Part shown: in pieces, positions 1 through 5,311 of the stretch
Layout of the letters: the number at the start of each line of letters is the position of its first letter
Position numbering within the stretch: the first letter of the stretch is position 1
From: Haloarcula sp.
GTDB taxonomy: Archaea; Halobacteriota; Halobacteria; Halobacteriales; Haloarculaceae
Direction: 5' to 3'
Length of the DNA: 15,607 nt
NCBI GenBank assembly: GCA_028275075.1
Contig: JAQCNK010000047.1
Coordinates: forward strand, 1 to 15,607
Notes under the pieces: generated by a model
Told to the model about the DNA's origin: nothing
Database searches by the model: none
The model's input: only the letters and a program-made list of their open reading frames with translations
Translations under genes and position numbers: made by a program

Positions 1-216
1 CTACTCTTTCCGCTCCTCGCAGTAGTACTAACACTACTGACAGCCGGTGTCAGTGCTAGCTTCGGAGTTCGGCGATGCTCGCTACTGCTAACGGTGCCAG
101 CACTTGCAGTCGCTGTTCCGCTCGGGCTGTATGCTTTCGCCCGGGACACGTTTGTATGGGGAGGGCGACGGTATCGTTGGCACTCGAAATTTAGTGTTGA
201 GGTGTTGAACGAGTAA
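1..216 (+). CDS. C-terminal fragment of a membrane glycosyltransferase (partial)
   Basis: Frame 1 is open from the left edge to TAA at 214-216 and gives 71 residues, so the start and catalytic domain lie outside the window. The fragment has two hydrophobic stretches (about residues 1-20 and 26-48), consistent with membrane helices. It ends in a basic/aromatic tail reading WGGRRYRWHSKFSVEVL. Such a tail after C-terminal membrane helices is typical of family-2 (ceramide glucosyltransferase-like) membrane glycosyltransferases. The product would then transfer a sugar to a lipid or polyprenyl acceptor at the cytoplasmic membrane. The coding assignment is firm because of the clean open frame and hydrophobic pattern. 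The family assignment rests only on the tail motif, and no catalytic DxD or QxxRW motif is visible here. Confidence 0.6.
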   Translation, partial: LLFPLLAVVLTLLTAGVSASFGVRRCSLLLTVPALAVAVPLGLYAFARDTFVWGGRRYRWHSKFSVEVLNE

Positions 217-410
217 CGTTCCTTGAGCCAGCTTGATAGGCACAAATCGGTATCTGTCAACTATGCTTAATTCTATGACTGGTCGATAGATAACGATATG
301 CTACCGTCAGAACGTGCAACACACGTGCGCTGTGTTACCTGAATATTTGTATTCGATTTGTACCCGTTTCTCTCGCGCTACCTCGTGGTAGCAGGTCTCT
401 TCAGGAAAAG

Positions 411-427
411 CTGGTCGTGATTATCGC
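411..427 (+). repeat. 17-bp direct repeat, left copy
   Basis: CTGGTCGTGATTATCGC is identical to 2950-2966 in the same orientation. The two copies enclose every gene of the accessory stretch (489-2823). The flanks are only loosely similar (A-rich just upstream of both). It may be a site-specific recombination scar or a target duplication, or simply a dispersed short repeat. Confidence 0.55.
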
Positions 428-457
428 GTTAATCTATCCTGGCTGTCGAATCACTAG

Positions 458-465
458 TAATATTA
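458..465 (+). promoter_or_regulatory. TATA box for the gene at 489
   Basis: TAATATTA is centred about 27 nt upstream of the GTG at 489. That is the spacing expected when transcription starts at the start codon (leaderless mRNA), so it supports GTG 489 as the start. Confidence 0.45.
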
Positions 466-488
466 GGGCATACAACGAATAGTATATT

Positions 489-1187
489 GTGACTACAGGT
501 CAGTGCTACCTGTGCGGAGAAACATACACGAAACGCGGGATGAATCGGCATCTCCGGTCTTGTCTCCCATCATCGGCAGACGGATTTCCTTCTATTGTCC
601 TTCGGATTAGTGGCACTCATCGTGGCAACTACTGGATACATCTGCTCGTTGACCGGGAAACAACTCTGTCGGCACTAGACTCGTTCCTGCGGGACTTCTG
701 GGTTGAGTGCTGTCACCATCTCAGCAGCTTTGAGATCGGAAACGTTGACTACAGTAACGATAATCCAAGTGCGCTCGGAGCAGAGCCACAGCGAGGGAAG
801 TCGATGGATATCTCGCTGGGAGATGTGCTGGACCGCCACACTGTTGAGGAGTTCTCTTACGTCTACGACTGGGGGTCAAGCACTCATCTCACCGTCTCAG
901 TCGTCGAAATAGGGAGTTGGATGCTGTCGACGATTGACTCCGACAGTGAGGAAGACACTTCAACGGGGTATCAAGGGCTGTCACTACTGACGCGAAACGA
1001 GCATCCCCAGCGAGAGTGTACGTCCTGCGGCGACCCTGCTGACCAGATTTGCCAAGGATGTCTGAGGCGTCGTGGCCCTGATGCGTTGTATTGTCACGCG
1101 TGTGCCGACGACCACGATTGTAAACGCCCACAATTCCTACCAGTAGTTAACTCGCCACGATCAGGAGTCTGCGGATATACAGGGTGA
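489..1187 (+). CDS. Zinc-finger / pRiA4b ORF3-like domain protein
   Basis: The product has 232 residues and three parts. Residues 6-25 form a C2H2-like finger (C6, C9, H21, C25). The middle, about residues 35-140, resembles the plasmid pRiA4b ORF-3 family (PF07929). It shows the FLRDFWVECCHHLSSFEIG block, a later LGDVL, and an EFSYVYDWGSSTHL block typical of the family's mostly beta fold. The C-terminal part has clustered cysteines and histidine (C177, C180, C188, C191, C202, C205, H209, C211) that could form a two-zinc cross-brace. PF07929 proteins are common on plasmids and mobile elements and their biochemical role is poorly known, so none is asserted. The start is a GTG with a well-placed TATA box. 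The gene converges on the small minus-strand gene ending at 1213. Its base composition is A+T-richer than the core genes, consistent with transfer. Only the PF07929 call depends on recognition by eye. Confidence 0.7.
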   Translation: MTTGQCYLCGETYTKRGMNRHLRSCLPSSADGFPSIVLRISGTHRGNYWIHLLVDRETTLSALDSFLRDFWVECCHHLSSFEIGNVDYSNDNPSALGAEPQRGKSMDISLGDVLDRHTVEEFSYVYDWGSSTHLTVSVVEIGSWMLSTIDSDSEEDTSTGYQGLSLLTRNEHPQRECTSCGDPADQICQGCLRRRGPDALYCHACADDHDCKRPQFLPVVNSPRSGVCGYTG

Positions 1188-1196
1188 GGATTCACC
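1183..1196 (+). terminator. Short hairpin at the end of the zinc-finger gene
   Basis: GGTGA (1183-1187) can pair with TCACC (1192-1196) around a 4-nt loop. It overlaps the TGA stop at 1185-1187. The stem is only 5 bp and no T-run follows, so a termination role is weak. It lies between convergent genes. Confidence 0.2.
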
Positions 1197-1212
1197 AATC
1201 GAGATAACAGAG

Positions 1213-1464
1213 TTACTCATCAACGGTCCAGACAGTTGCTGGGTCAAAAATCAGGTAGGCATCAGCGTCAGACGTGTCGTTCGGATGTGCACTATGTAGT
1301 ATCAGTGAACCTTGCTGGGCGTGTAAGTTGTCGAGATCGTCGACCCACTCTTGTGCTGCCGTTTCGCTCTCGAAGCTGAAGAGTTTATTAGCGTATTTCT
1401 CAGGGTTCAAGCCTGTCGACTCAAACACAGACTGTTTGATCGTGACCTGAAAGCTGTCAGTCAT
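1213..1464 (-). CDS. Small hypothetical protein (83 aa)
   Basis: I do not recognise this protein. It is an acidic 83-residue product with alternating beta and alpha character. It contains an aromatic, E-rich centre (LFSFESETAAQEWVDDL) and a C-terminal strand-like end (AYLIFDPATVWTVDE). There is no signal peptide, membrane helix or cysteine. The ATG at 1464 is the natural start. The gene lies 29 nt downstream of the 56-aa gene on the same strand, so the two may share a transcript. It converges on the zinc-finger gene. Composition and acidity look like real haloarchaeal coding sequence, but no family function can be given. Confidence 0.6.
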   Translation of the reverse strand: MTDSFQVTIKQSVFESTGLNPEKYANKLFSFESETAAQEWVDDLDNLHAQQGSLILHSAHPNDTSDADAYLIFDPATVWTVDE

Positions 1465-1493
1465 ATGCTCTGTTTGGAAGTTACTGCTCCGTC

Positions 1494-1664
1494 TTATTCA
1501 TGTTCGAGTGTGTCATAGATTTCCGCGTGGCGGCGTCGGTCAAGTTTCCCCATTTCGAGGGCGATTTCACGTCGTTTAGCATCACTCTCAGCGGCCCGGT
1601 ACCGCTCGTACAACTCGCGGACCTCGTCGTCGCCCGTCCCCGAGGAATCTGTGCTGGACGCCAT
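1494..1664 (-). CDS. Very small helical protein (56 aa)
   Basis: The reading frame extends upstream to an ATG at 1688. The ATG at 1664 (protein begins MASSTDSSGTGDDEV) is preferred because the TATA-like CTAATAAATAG on the minus strand lies about 30 nt upstream, fitting a leaderless transcript. The 56-residue product has an acidic, disordered N-terminus and then one long, highly charged helical segment (about residues 14-50) ending IYDTLEHE. No family is recognised. Size, charge and the company of a toxin-antitoxin pair would suit an antitoxin-like or regulatory protein, but that is inference only. The 83-aa gene follows 29 nt downstream and is probably co-transcribed. Confidence 0.55.
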   Translation of the reverse strand: MASSTDSSGTGDDEVRELYERYRAAESDAKRREIALEMGKLDRRRHAEIYDTLEHE

Positions 1665-1688
1665 TACAGTACCAAACATACAGAGCAC

Positions 1689-1699
1689 GTCTATTTATT
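1689..1699 (-). promoter_or_regulatory. TATA-like element for the 56-aa gene
   Basis: The A+T block read as CTAATAAATAG on minus is centred about 30 nt upstream of the ATG at 1664. It is the only such block before the gene and decides between the two possible ATG starts. Confidence 0.35.
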
Positions 1700-1905
1700 A
1701 GTTGGGTCCAGCACGGGAATGGAAGTAGATAGCTGCAGTCTCTGTGTCCACAGTTACTTCATCGATAGCGAACCGGTGCAAGGGGGGTTGAAGATCGTCG
1801 GTATTCCATTGTCTCCACCGCGTGTTTCCGCTTGTCCTGAAGGTGTCTTTCAAATGACGCCACCAGGGATATCGATCAAGCACGTGCCACTGTGAACCAG
1901 TTTGG

Positions 1906-2511
1906 TCATGGGAGCAGATTATCGTCAAGAATGTCGCTGCAATCAATCGGAATCCCCTCCCACGCGGCTTTCACTGCGCTGTATCCAGTCCAGCCTTCTC
2001 GTTCCAACAGCTCCCCGCACGCTTCGGAGAACTCTCGACGAGAAATGAGGTCGTTGTCGTAGAGAATGTAGAACAGAAACGGCGGTGTCACAACACGAAT
2101 ATCTCCGTCTTGATCGTCGGCAGCGCGGCGAATCGATCGCCGGCCCGCCGCGTCCATCAAGATAACATAGTCGATAGTTGCCGAATTTTGAACCACTTCC
2201 TGCCGGAGTGATTCCTCGCCGGCGTCCGCTCCATGAGGGCGGGGTACGCTCGTCACTTGAGTGAGCGGTGTGTCGTCATCTGAAAGCGCCGCAAGTGCAG
2301 CACGGCTTCCGTGATGAAGCCGATACGGGCGGCTTCCTTCAGGCGCGTTCTCGCGTGTCTCCTCGGTGTGTCGCTCTAGCTCTTGTTTACATACGTTTGT
2401 GGTTGTGAGGCCAACATTGTCGATTATGTGGGCCCACAGAGAGCTATTCGCAACGGCAACCAGCGTATCCGTATCGACGAGAATCGGATACCGTGTGTCG
2501 CCACCGGCCAT
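1906..2511 (-). CDS. PIN-domain toxin (DUF3368-like nuclease)
   Basis: The product has 201 residues and resembles PIN-fold RNases of the DUF3368 type, toxins that cleave RNA with Mg2+. Visible marks in order: a first strand with acidic residues D13 and D15 (ILVDTDTLVAV); E44 and E46 in the following helix; the DAGEESL block with D96 and E99, matching the family's D-x-G-E motif; a VILMD strand ending in D120, followed by an R-rich helix; and a C-terminal helical region with FLFYILYDNDLI. It is longer than typical PIN toxins (about 130-160 residues), with extra sequence at about 50-90 and at the C-terminus. Its ATG immediately follows the antitoxin's TAA (TAAATG), implying one transcript and coupled translation. 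Family call by eye; toxicity inferred from context. Confidence 0.75.
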   Translation of the reverse strand: MAGGDTRYPILVDTDTLVAVANSSLWAHIIDNVGLTTTNVCKQELERHTEETRENAPEGSRPYRLHHGSRAALAALSDDDTPLTQVTSVPRPHGADAGEESLRQEVVQNSATIDYVILMDAAGRRSIRRAADDQDGDIRVVTPPFLFYILYDNDLISRREFSEACGELLEREGWTGYSAVKAAWEGIPIDCSDILDDNLLP

Positions 2512-2823
2512 TTAGACGAGATAGTCGCTGGTGTCGCCCTCAGTAGCCTCGCGGAAGGCGTCAGTGTCCTCTTGGAGCAAATCGAACTCATCGCCGAGAA
2601 GCACGCGAGCAGCGTCCTCCGAGATATCGCCCGCAGAGTAGCGCTCGTAAATCGCGATTTTGTCGTCGTCAGTCATCGCTCGCCGAAGCATCTCGGTAAG
2701 CCCCTCACGTCCGAGTTCGCTGATATTGATGCCACCAAGATGGACGGAATCCAGTTCGTTTGCCGCCTCCTTGAGCGGGCCAGCGCGGAATTTAATCGTA
2801 TCGTCGAGCGATTCTTGACTCAT
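2512..2823 (-). CDS. UPF0175-like antitoxin of the PIN pair
   Basis: The frame can begin at 2877, but the ATG at 2823 is chosen because a TTAT box lies 27 nt upstream, fitting a leaderless start. The 103-residue product has a strand-helix-helix N-terminus (about residues 8-50, TIKFRAGPLKEAANEL then NISELGREGLTEMLRRA), like a ribbon-helix-helix DNA-binding unit. A UPF0175-like segment follows at about residues 53-82 (KIAIYERYSAGDISEDAARVLLG). The C-terminus (about 83-103) is acidic and probably disordered, suited to wrapping the toxin. UPF0175 proteins are frequent partners of DUF3368 PIN toxins. The toxin gene follows with no gap. The antitoxin probably neutralises the nuclease and represses its own promoter; this is family knowledge plus inference. 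Confidence 0.75.
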   Translation of the reverse strand: MSQESLDDTIKFRAGPLKEAANELDSVHLGGINISELGREGLTEMLRRAMTDDDKIAIYERYSAGDISEDAARVLLGDEFDLLQEDTDAFREATEGDTSDYLV

Positions 2824-2848
2824 AGTAGGGAGTATGGAGGCCGGTCGG

Positions 2849-2852
2849 ATAA
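2849..2852 (-). promoter_or_regulatory. TATA core for the toxin-antitoxin operon
   Basis: ACTTATCC on the minus strand contains TTAT at 2852-2849, about 27 nt upstream of the antitoxin ATG at 2823. This supports the shorter antitoxin start. Confidence 0.4.
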
Positions 2853-2949
2853 GTTGTTCTCCCTTGTGGGAACACATGGGTACAGTTTCGGCTCGTTCTC
2901 TTTGGCTGATTAGCAGTGGTATCCCTCCTCAACGAGTGTCTGAAAATAA

Positions 2950-2966
2950 CTGGTCGTGATTATCGC
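2950..2966 (+). repeat. 17-bp direct repeat, right copy
   Basis: CTGGTCGTGATTATCGC matches 411-427 exactly. It lies just beyond the TA promoter and so closes the accessory gene block on the right. Confidence 0.55.
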
Positions 2967-3004
2967 AGCATGCTCGACCGAGCAGACCAATAATCCGTGC
3001 AGCA

Positions 3005-3111
3005 GAGCCTGTCCGAAAAACAATTTTCGCGCCGATTTCACGACCTTAGACGCCGCTATAGACTTTATTAAACAGATTTTCCGGCAAAATAGACATTTTT
3101 CGGACAGGCTC
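3005..3111. mobile_element. MITE-like element with 16-bp perfect terminal inverted repeats
   Basis: GAGCCTGTCCGAAAAA at 3005-3020 is the exact reverse complement of 3096-3111. The element is 107 bp, A+T-rich inside, and has no coding capacity. Possible target duplications flank it. With 16-bp arms the flanks are AGCA on both sides (3001-3004 and 3112-3115). With arms one base shorter they are CAGCAG on both sides (3000-3005 and 3111-3116). This structure is that of a non-autonomous element mobilised by a transposase encoded elsewhere. The parent IS family was not identified. Confidence 0.75.
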
Positions 3112-3203
3112 AGCAGACGCCTATCTGCGGGAGATTCGAGCGTCCAGATCTTATCGAGGAACCCTGGAAAATGCAGTGGCTGGATGGGTCATCTGTGCCG
3201 GCC

Positions 3204-3286
3204 TATACGGGTCGACAGAACGATTGATAGAATTCGGCTCGCCAGACCCCGGCGAATATCTATCAGGGCTTCTGTCGACCCGTATA
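3204..3286. repeat. 83-bp long palindrome (repeat family copy A)
   Basis: The left arm 3204-3230 begins TATACGGGTCGACAGAA and is mirrored by the right arm 3260-3286. Seventeen bases at each outer end pair perfectly, as do TGATAG/CTATCA inside. ATTCG (3232-3236) and CGAAT (3254-3258) add an inner pairing. It shares outer ends and the GGCGAATATCT core with the palindrome at 12612-12693. Its right arm recurs over 24 identical bases at 6155-6178. Confidence 0.75.
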
Positions 3287-3423
3287 CCAGTTCTTTTTCA
3301 GTCAATACGCCTTCGTGCGATTTTGGCACCACTCTGTCTGGGGTCCAAATCGCCGTTTAAGCTACCGTCACAGCGTCTCAGACCGATTGGTAGGTCCATC
3401 TGTAGTCTCTCCTATCGGTCCTG

Positions 3424-3428
3424 AAAAA
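3424..3428 (-). terminator. T-run downstream of tRNA-Leu
   Basis: Reading the minus strand, TTTTT occurs about 25 nt past the tRNA 3' end. Archaeal RNA polymerase commonly terminates at such U-tracts. It is the only run of this length in the immediate flank. Confidence 0.4.
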
Positions 3429-3452
3429 TGGGAGACGGCGGTAGGATTGGTA

Positions 3453-3537
<85 letters not shown>

Positions 3538-3575
3538 TCGTTCCGTCTTACTGCGTTACTTCGTATCCCGTGGTC

Positions 3576-3583
3576 GAATAAAA
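3576..3583 (-). promoter_or_regulatory. TATA box of tRNA-Leu
   Basis: CTTTTATTCG on minus is centred about 42 nt upstream of the mature 5' end. This allows a short 5' leader for RNase P removal. Confidence 0.4.
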
Positions 3584-3638
3584 GGGCTTTCGTTTGTGTC
3601 CCGCTCCGCCAGTGATTCTCATCCTACCGAACCGGACG

Positions 3639-3647
3639 TTTCAAATA
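3639..3647 (+). promoter_or_regulatory. TATA box for the MBF1-like gene
   Basis: TTTCAAATA is centred 27 nt before the ATG at 3670, indicating a leaderless transcript. Confidence 0.45.
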
Positions 3648-3669
3648 TGACGAACCCGCTACCGGGGGC

Positions 3670-4170
3670 ATGGCCAAATACTCGACCGGCAGCGGAGGCG
3701 ACAGCGCCGGCGGCAGCTGCGAGCTCTGCGGCGCCGACGGCGACACAAAGACCGCCAGCGTCGCCGGGGCGACGCTGGAACTCTGTCGCGACTGCGCACA
3801 GAACCACGGGGAGAGTGATGGGGGCCCCAAAACCAGCGACTCGTCTGACGAGCAAGACCGAAAGCGTCGCGCAGCACAAAACACTGCGAAGATGCGGGAT
3901 TCGCAGTCCGCCGACACCTCCCATTGGGAGGACGGCGCCGACTACGACGCCGACCAGCTCCCCTATCTTGTCAGCGACTACGGCACCCGCGTCACCGACG
4001 CCCGACAGGATGCGGGGCTCCAGACCAGCGAACTCGCCGACGAGTTGGACCTCTCTGAAGACGACATTCTCGCTGTCGAGCAGGGTCGTGCAGTCCAGGC
4101 CAACGTTGACGGTTCGACCATCATCGCTCTCGAAGAGCGCCTCGATATCGAACTCGCGGATTCTCGCTGA
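3670..4170 (+). CDS. MBF1-like zinc-ribbon / HTH transcription factor
   Basis: The product has 166 residues. Residues 17-42 form a zinc ribbon with two CxxC knuckles (C17-ELC20 and C39-RDC42). A charged, low-complexity linker (about 45-100) follows. The C-terminal part, about residues 105-160, is a Cro/XRE helix-turn-helix (TRVTDARQDAGLQTSELAD followed by LDLSEDDILAVEQGR). This order is that of archaeal multiprotein bridging factor 1 (aMBF1), a coactivator-like protein that links regulators or ribosomes to the transcription apparatus. The ATG at 3670 is supported by a TATA box 27 nt upstream. The next gene (HAD phosphatase) starts 56 nt downstream on the same strand and could be read through. 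Confidence in the family is high; its targets here are unknown. Confidence 0.88.
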   Translation: MAKYSTGSGGDSAGGSCELCGADGDTKTASVAGATLELCRDCAQNHGESDGGPKTSDSSDEQDRKRRAAQNTAKMRDSQSADTSHWEDGADYDADQLPYLVSDYGTRVTDARQDAGLQTSELADELDLSEDDILAVEQGRAVQANVDGSTIIALEERLDIELADSR

Positions 4171-4226
4171 GCGGTCTTGAGAACGCTGTCGAAGCACATT
4201 TGCTGGCTGCAGGTGTAGTGGGTATC

Positions 4227-4769
4227 ATGACCCACGACGCTGTCGTTTACGATCTCGACGGGACCCTTGTGGACCTGGCGGTCGACTGGGGTGTTGTCAC
4301 CCGCGATGTTGCCACCGTTCTCCGGGACCACGAGGTCGAACCGGATACTGTGAGCCTCTGGGAGATGCTGGAACTCTCGGAGAGGACTGGCCACCGGGAA
4401 GTCGTCGAAGCGACCATTACTGAACATGAATGTGCTGGCGCGCGACAGTCACAGCGGCTGGCTCTGGCTGACGGGTTGCCCCACGACGTTCCGGTAGGTG
4501 TCTGCTCGCTCAACGCCGAGGCGGCGTGCCGTCTGGCGCTGGATGTCCACGAGATCGCGCCCGCCGTCGGCCCGGTTGTCGGACGCGATTCGCTCGGCTC
4601 GGAGAAGCCCGACCCCGAGGGGTTGTTATCCGTCGTCGACGACCTCGGCGTTGCCCCTGGGGCCACGGTGTTCGTCGGCGACTCGGAGCGCGACGCGGAA
4701 ACTGCACGACGGGCTGGCACCGACTTTGCCTGGGCAAGCGGGTTCGATCAGCGCCGGTATCGGGCGTAA
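4227..4769 (+). CDS. HAD-superfamily hydrolase (phosphoglycolate phosphatase-like)
   Basis: The frame opens earlier, but the ATG at 4227 (MTHDAVVYDLDGTLV) puts the nucleophile strand at the N-terminus as in the family. The 180-residue protein shows all four HAD motifs: I, DLDGTLV with D9 and D11; II, S94 in GVCSLN; III, K127 in GSEKPDP; IV, VFVGDSERDAETA with D152 and D156. It should therefore be a soluble Mg2+-dependent phosphatase acting through an aspartyl-phosphate. A small helical cap is inserted after motif I (about residues 20-80). The substrate cannot be told from sequence; phosphoglycolate phosphatase-like is only the nearest description. Its 3' end overlaps the convergent gene (stop at 4748) by 22 bp, unusual for two functional genes but with both frames well supported. 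Confidence 0.85.
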   Translation: MTHDAVVYDLDGTLVDLAVDWGVVTRDVATVLRDHEVEPDTVSLWEMLELSERTGHREVVEATITEHECAGARQSQRLALADGLPHDVPVGVCSLNAEAACRLALDVHEIAPAVGPVVGRDSLGSEKPDPEGLLSVVDDLGVAPGATVFVGDSERDAETARRAGTDFAWASGFDQRRYRA

Positions 4770-5002
4770 AGATAGACGGCGGCCCCAGTCAGTATCCAGA
4801 GGACGGCACCGACGCGGACGGCGAACATCGCCCGGTCCGTCCACGTCGGGAGCGCTGTCACGAGGGAGGCGGCGGCGACGATGGGCGAGCCGAAGAGGAT
4901 TGTCGTCACGAACGTGACCTGCATCACCCAGCCGAAGTCGACGCCGTCGGGGTCCGTTTGCTCGACTGCTGGCACGCTCACCCGTTCCGGCCGGTGTTGC
5001 AA
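4748..5002 (-). CDS. Small two-helix membrane protein (DUF5822-like)
   Basis: The product has up to 84 residues if TTG 5002 is used. In-frame GTG codons at 4981 and 4975 are also possible and would give 77 or 75 residues. The protein has a short N-terminal tail with TDPDGVDFGWVMQ. A first hydrophobic helix runs at about 28-50 (VTFVTTILFGSPIVAAASLV) and a second at about 60-80 (FAVRVGAVLWILTGAAVYLY), ending in a basic YARYRR that should face the cytoplasm. It resembles a haloarchaea-specific small membrane family I recall as DUF5822; no function is known. It is divergent from the 73-aa gene at 5065 and the A+T element 5034-5041 probably serves both. Its 3' end overlaps the HAD gene. Confidence 0.7.
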   Translation of the reverse strand: MQHRPERVSVPAVEQTDPDGVDFGWVMQVTFVTTILFGSPIVAAASLVTALPTWTDRAMFAVRVGAVLWILTGAAVYLYARYRR

Positions 5003-5033
5003 GGCGGTTGCGATTTCTCGCTCTGACCGACCC

Positions 5034-5041
5034 TTATTTTA
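5034..5041. promoter_or_regulatory. Shared TATA element between divergent genes
   Basis: TTATTTTA is centred about 27 nt upstream of the ATG at 5065 on plus. Read on minus (TAAAATAA) it lies about 35 nt before the TTG at 5002. No other TATA-like block exists in this short intergenic space, so both promoters seem to use it. Confidence 0.4.
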
Positions 5042-5064
5042 CGGGCCGTCGCAAATCGGGAGCT

Positions 5065-5286
5065 ATGACCACCAAAGAGGAGATGCCGGAGATACCGGTC
5101 GTCTGCACGGCTTGCGAGACACGTACACAGGTTTCCTTCGACGACGTGGAAGCGGCCGTAAAGCGACACAATGACACGCTCCACGATGGCGAGTCAGTCG
5201 CACAGGTCGACCCGGACGTGCTGGACGCGCTGACTGACCAACTGGGCCGAGAGATGGGACTGTTCGACAACGACCCGAACACGTAA
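5065..5286 (+). CDS. Conserved-looking small acidic protein (73 aa)
   Basis: The frame is open further upstream, but the ATG at 5065 is supported by the TATA element about 27 nt before it. The 73-residue product has an N-terminal CxxC (VVCTACETRTQVSF), like half a zinc knuckle. A helical acidic part follows (about residues 25-65: DDVEAAVKRHND, then DPDVLDALTDQLGREMGLF). One CxxC could bind zinc only as a dimer or with other ligands. I do not recognise a named family. panB starts 26 nt after its stop, so the two may be co-transcribed, although panB also has its own TATA-like sequence over the stop codon. No function is proposed. Confidence 0.65.
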   Translation: MTTKEEMPEIPVVCTACETRTQVSFDDVEAAVKRHNDTLHDGESVAQVDPDVLDALTDQLGREMGLFDNDPNT

Positions 5287-5311
5287 TACCCAGGAGCGCC
5301 CGGCCACGCAC

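Larger units (their letters stand above)
2824..3452. other. Gene-poor interval between the TA operon and tRNA-Leu
   Basis: I find no convincing gene in these roughly 630 bases. The open frames have poor protein character. The interval holds the TA promoter, the right copy of the 17-bp direct repeat, a MITE with 16-bp inverted ends, a long palindrome (3204-3286) and the 3' flank of the tRNA. The stretch 3112-3203 reads as open coding-like sequence in two frames and could be a gene remnant split by the MITE, but no family is recognised. Confidence 0.6.

Noticed and set aside
377..392. Hairpin GCTACC-TCGT-GGTAGC in the intergenic region after the glycosyltransferase fragment.
   Set aside because: Short stem, no T-run, 160 bp past the stop codon; no evidence that it is a terminator or RNA gene.
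1698..1946. An 82-codon minus-strand frame following the PIN toxin, W-rich and faintly reminiscent of a transposase fragment (FAIDEVTVDTETAAI).
   Set aside because: It overlaps the toxin gene by 41 bp, has only a TTG start, no TATA or ribosome site, and the resemblance is too short to name a family. It could be a decayed fragment.
3112..3230. Open sequence right of the MITE that reads DAYLREIRASRSYRGTLENA, resembling the N-terminal helices of a tyrosine recombinase.
   Set aside because: Too short, no catalytic residues, and the neighbouring frame is equally open. Treated as unexplained remnant.
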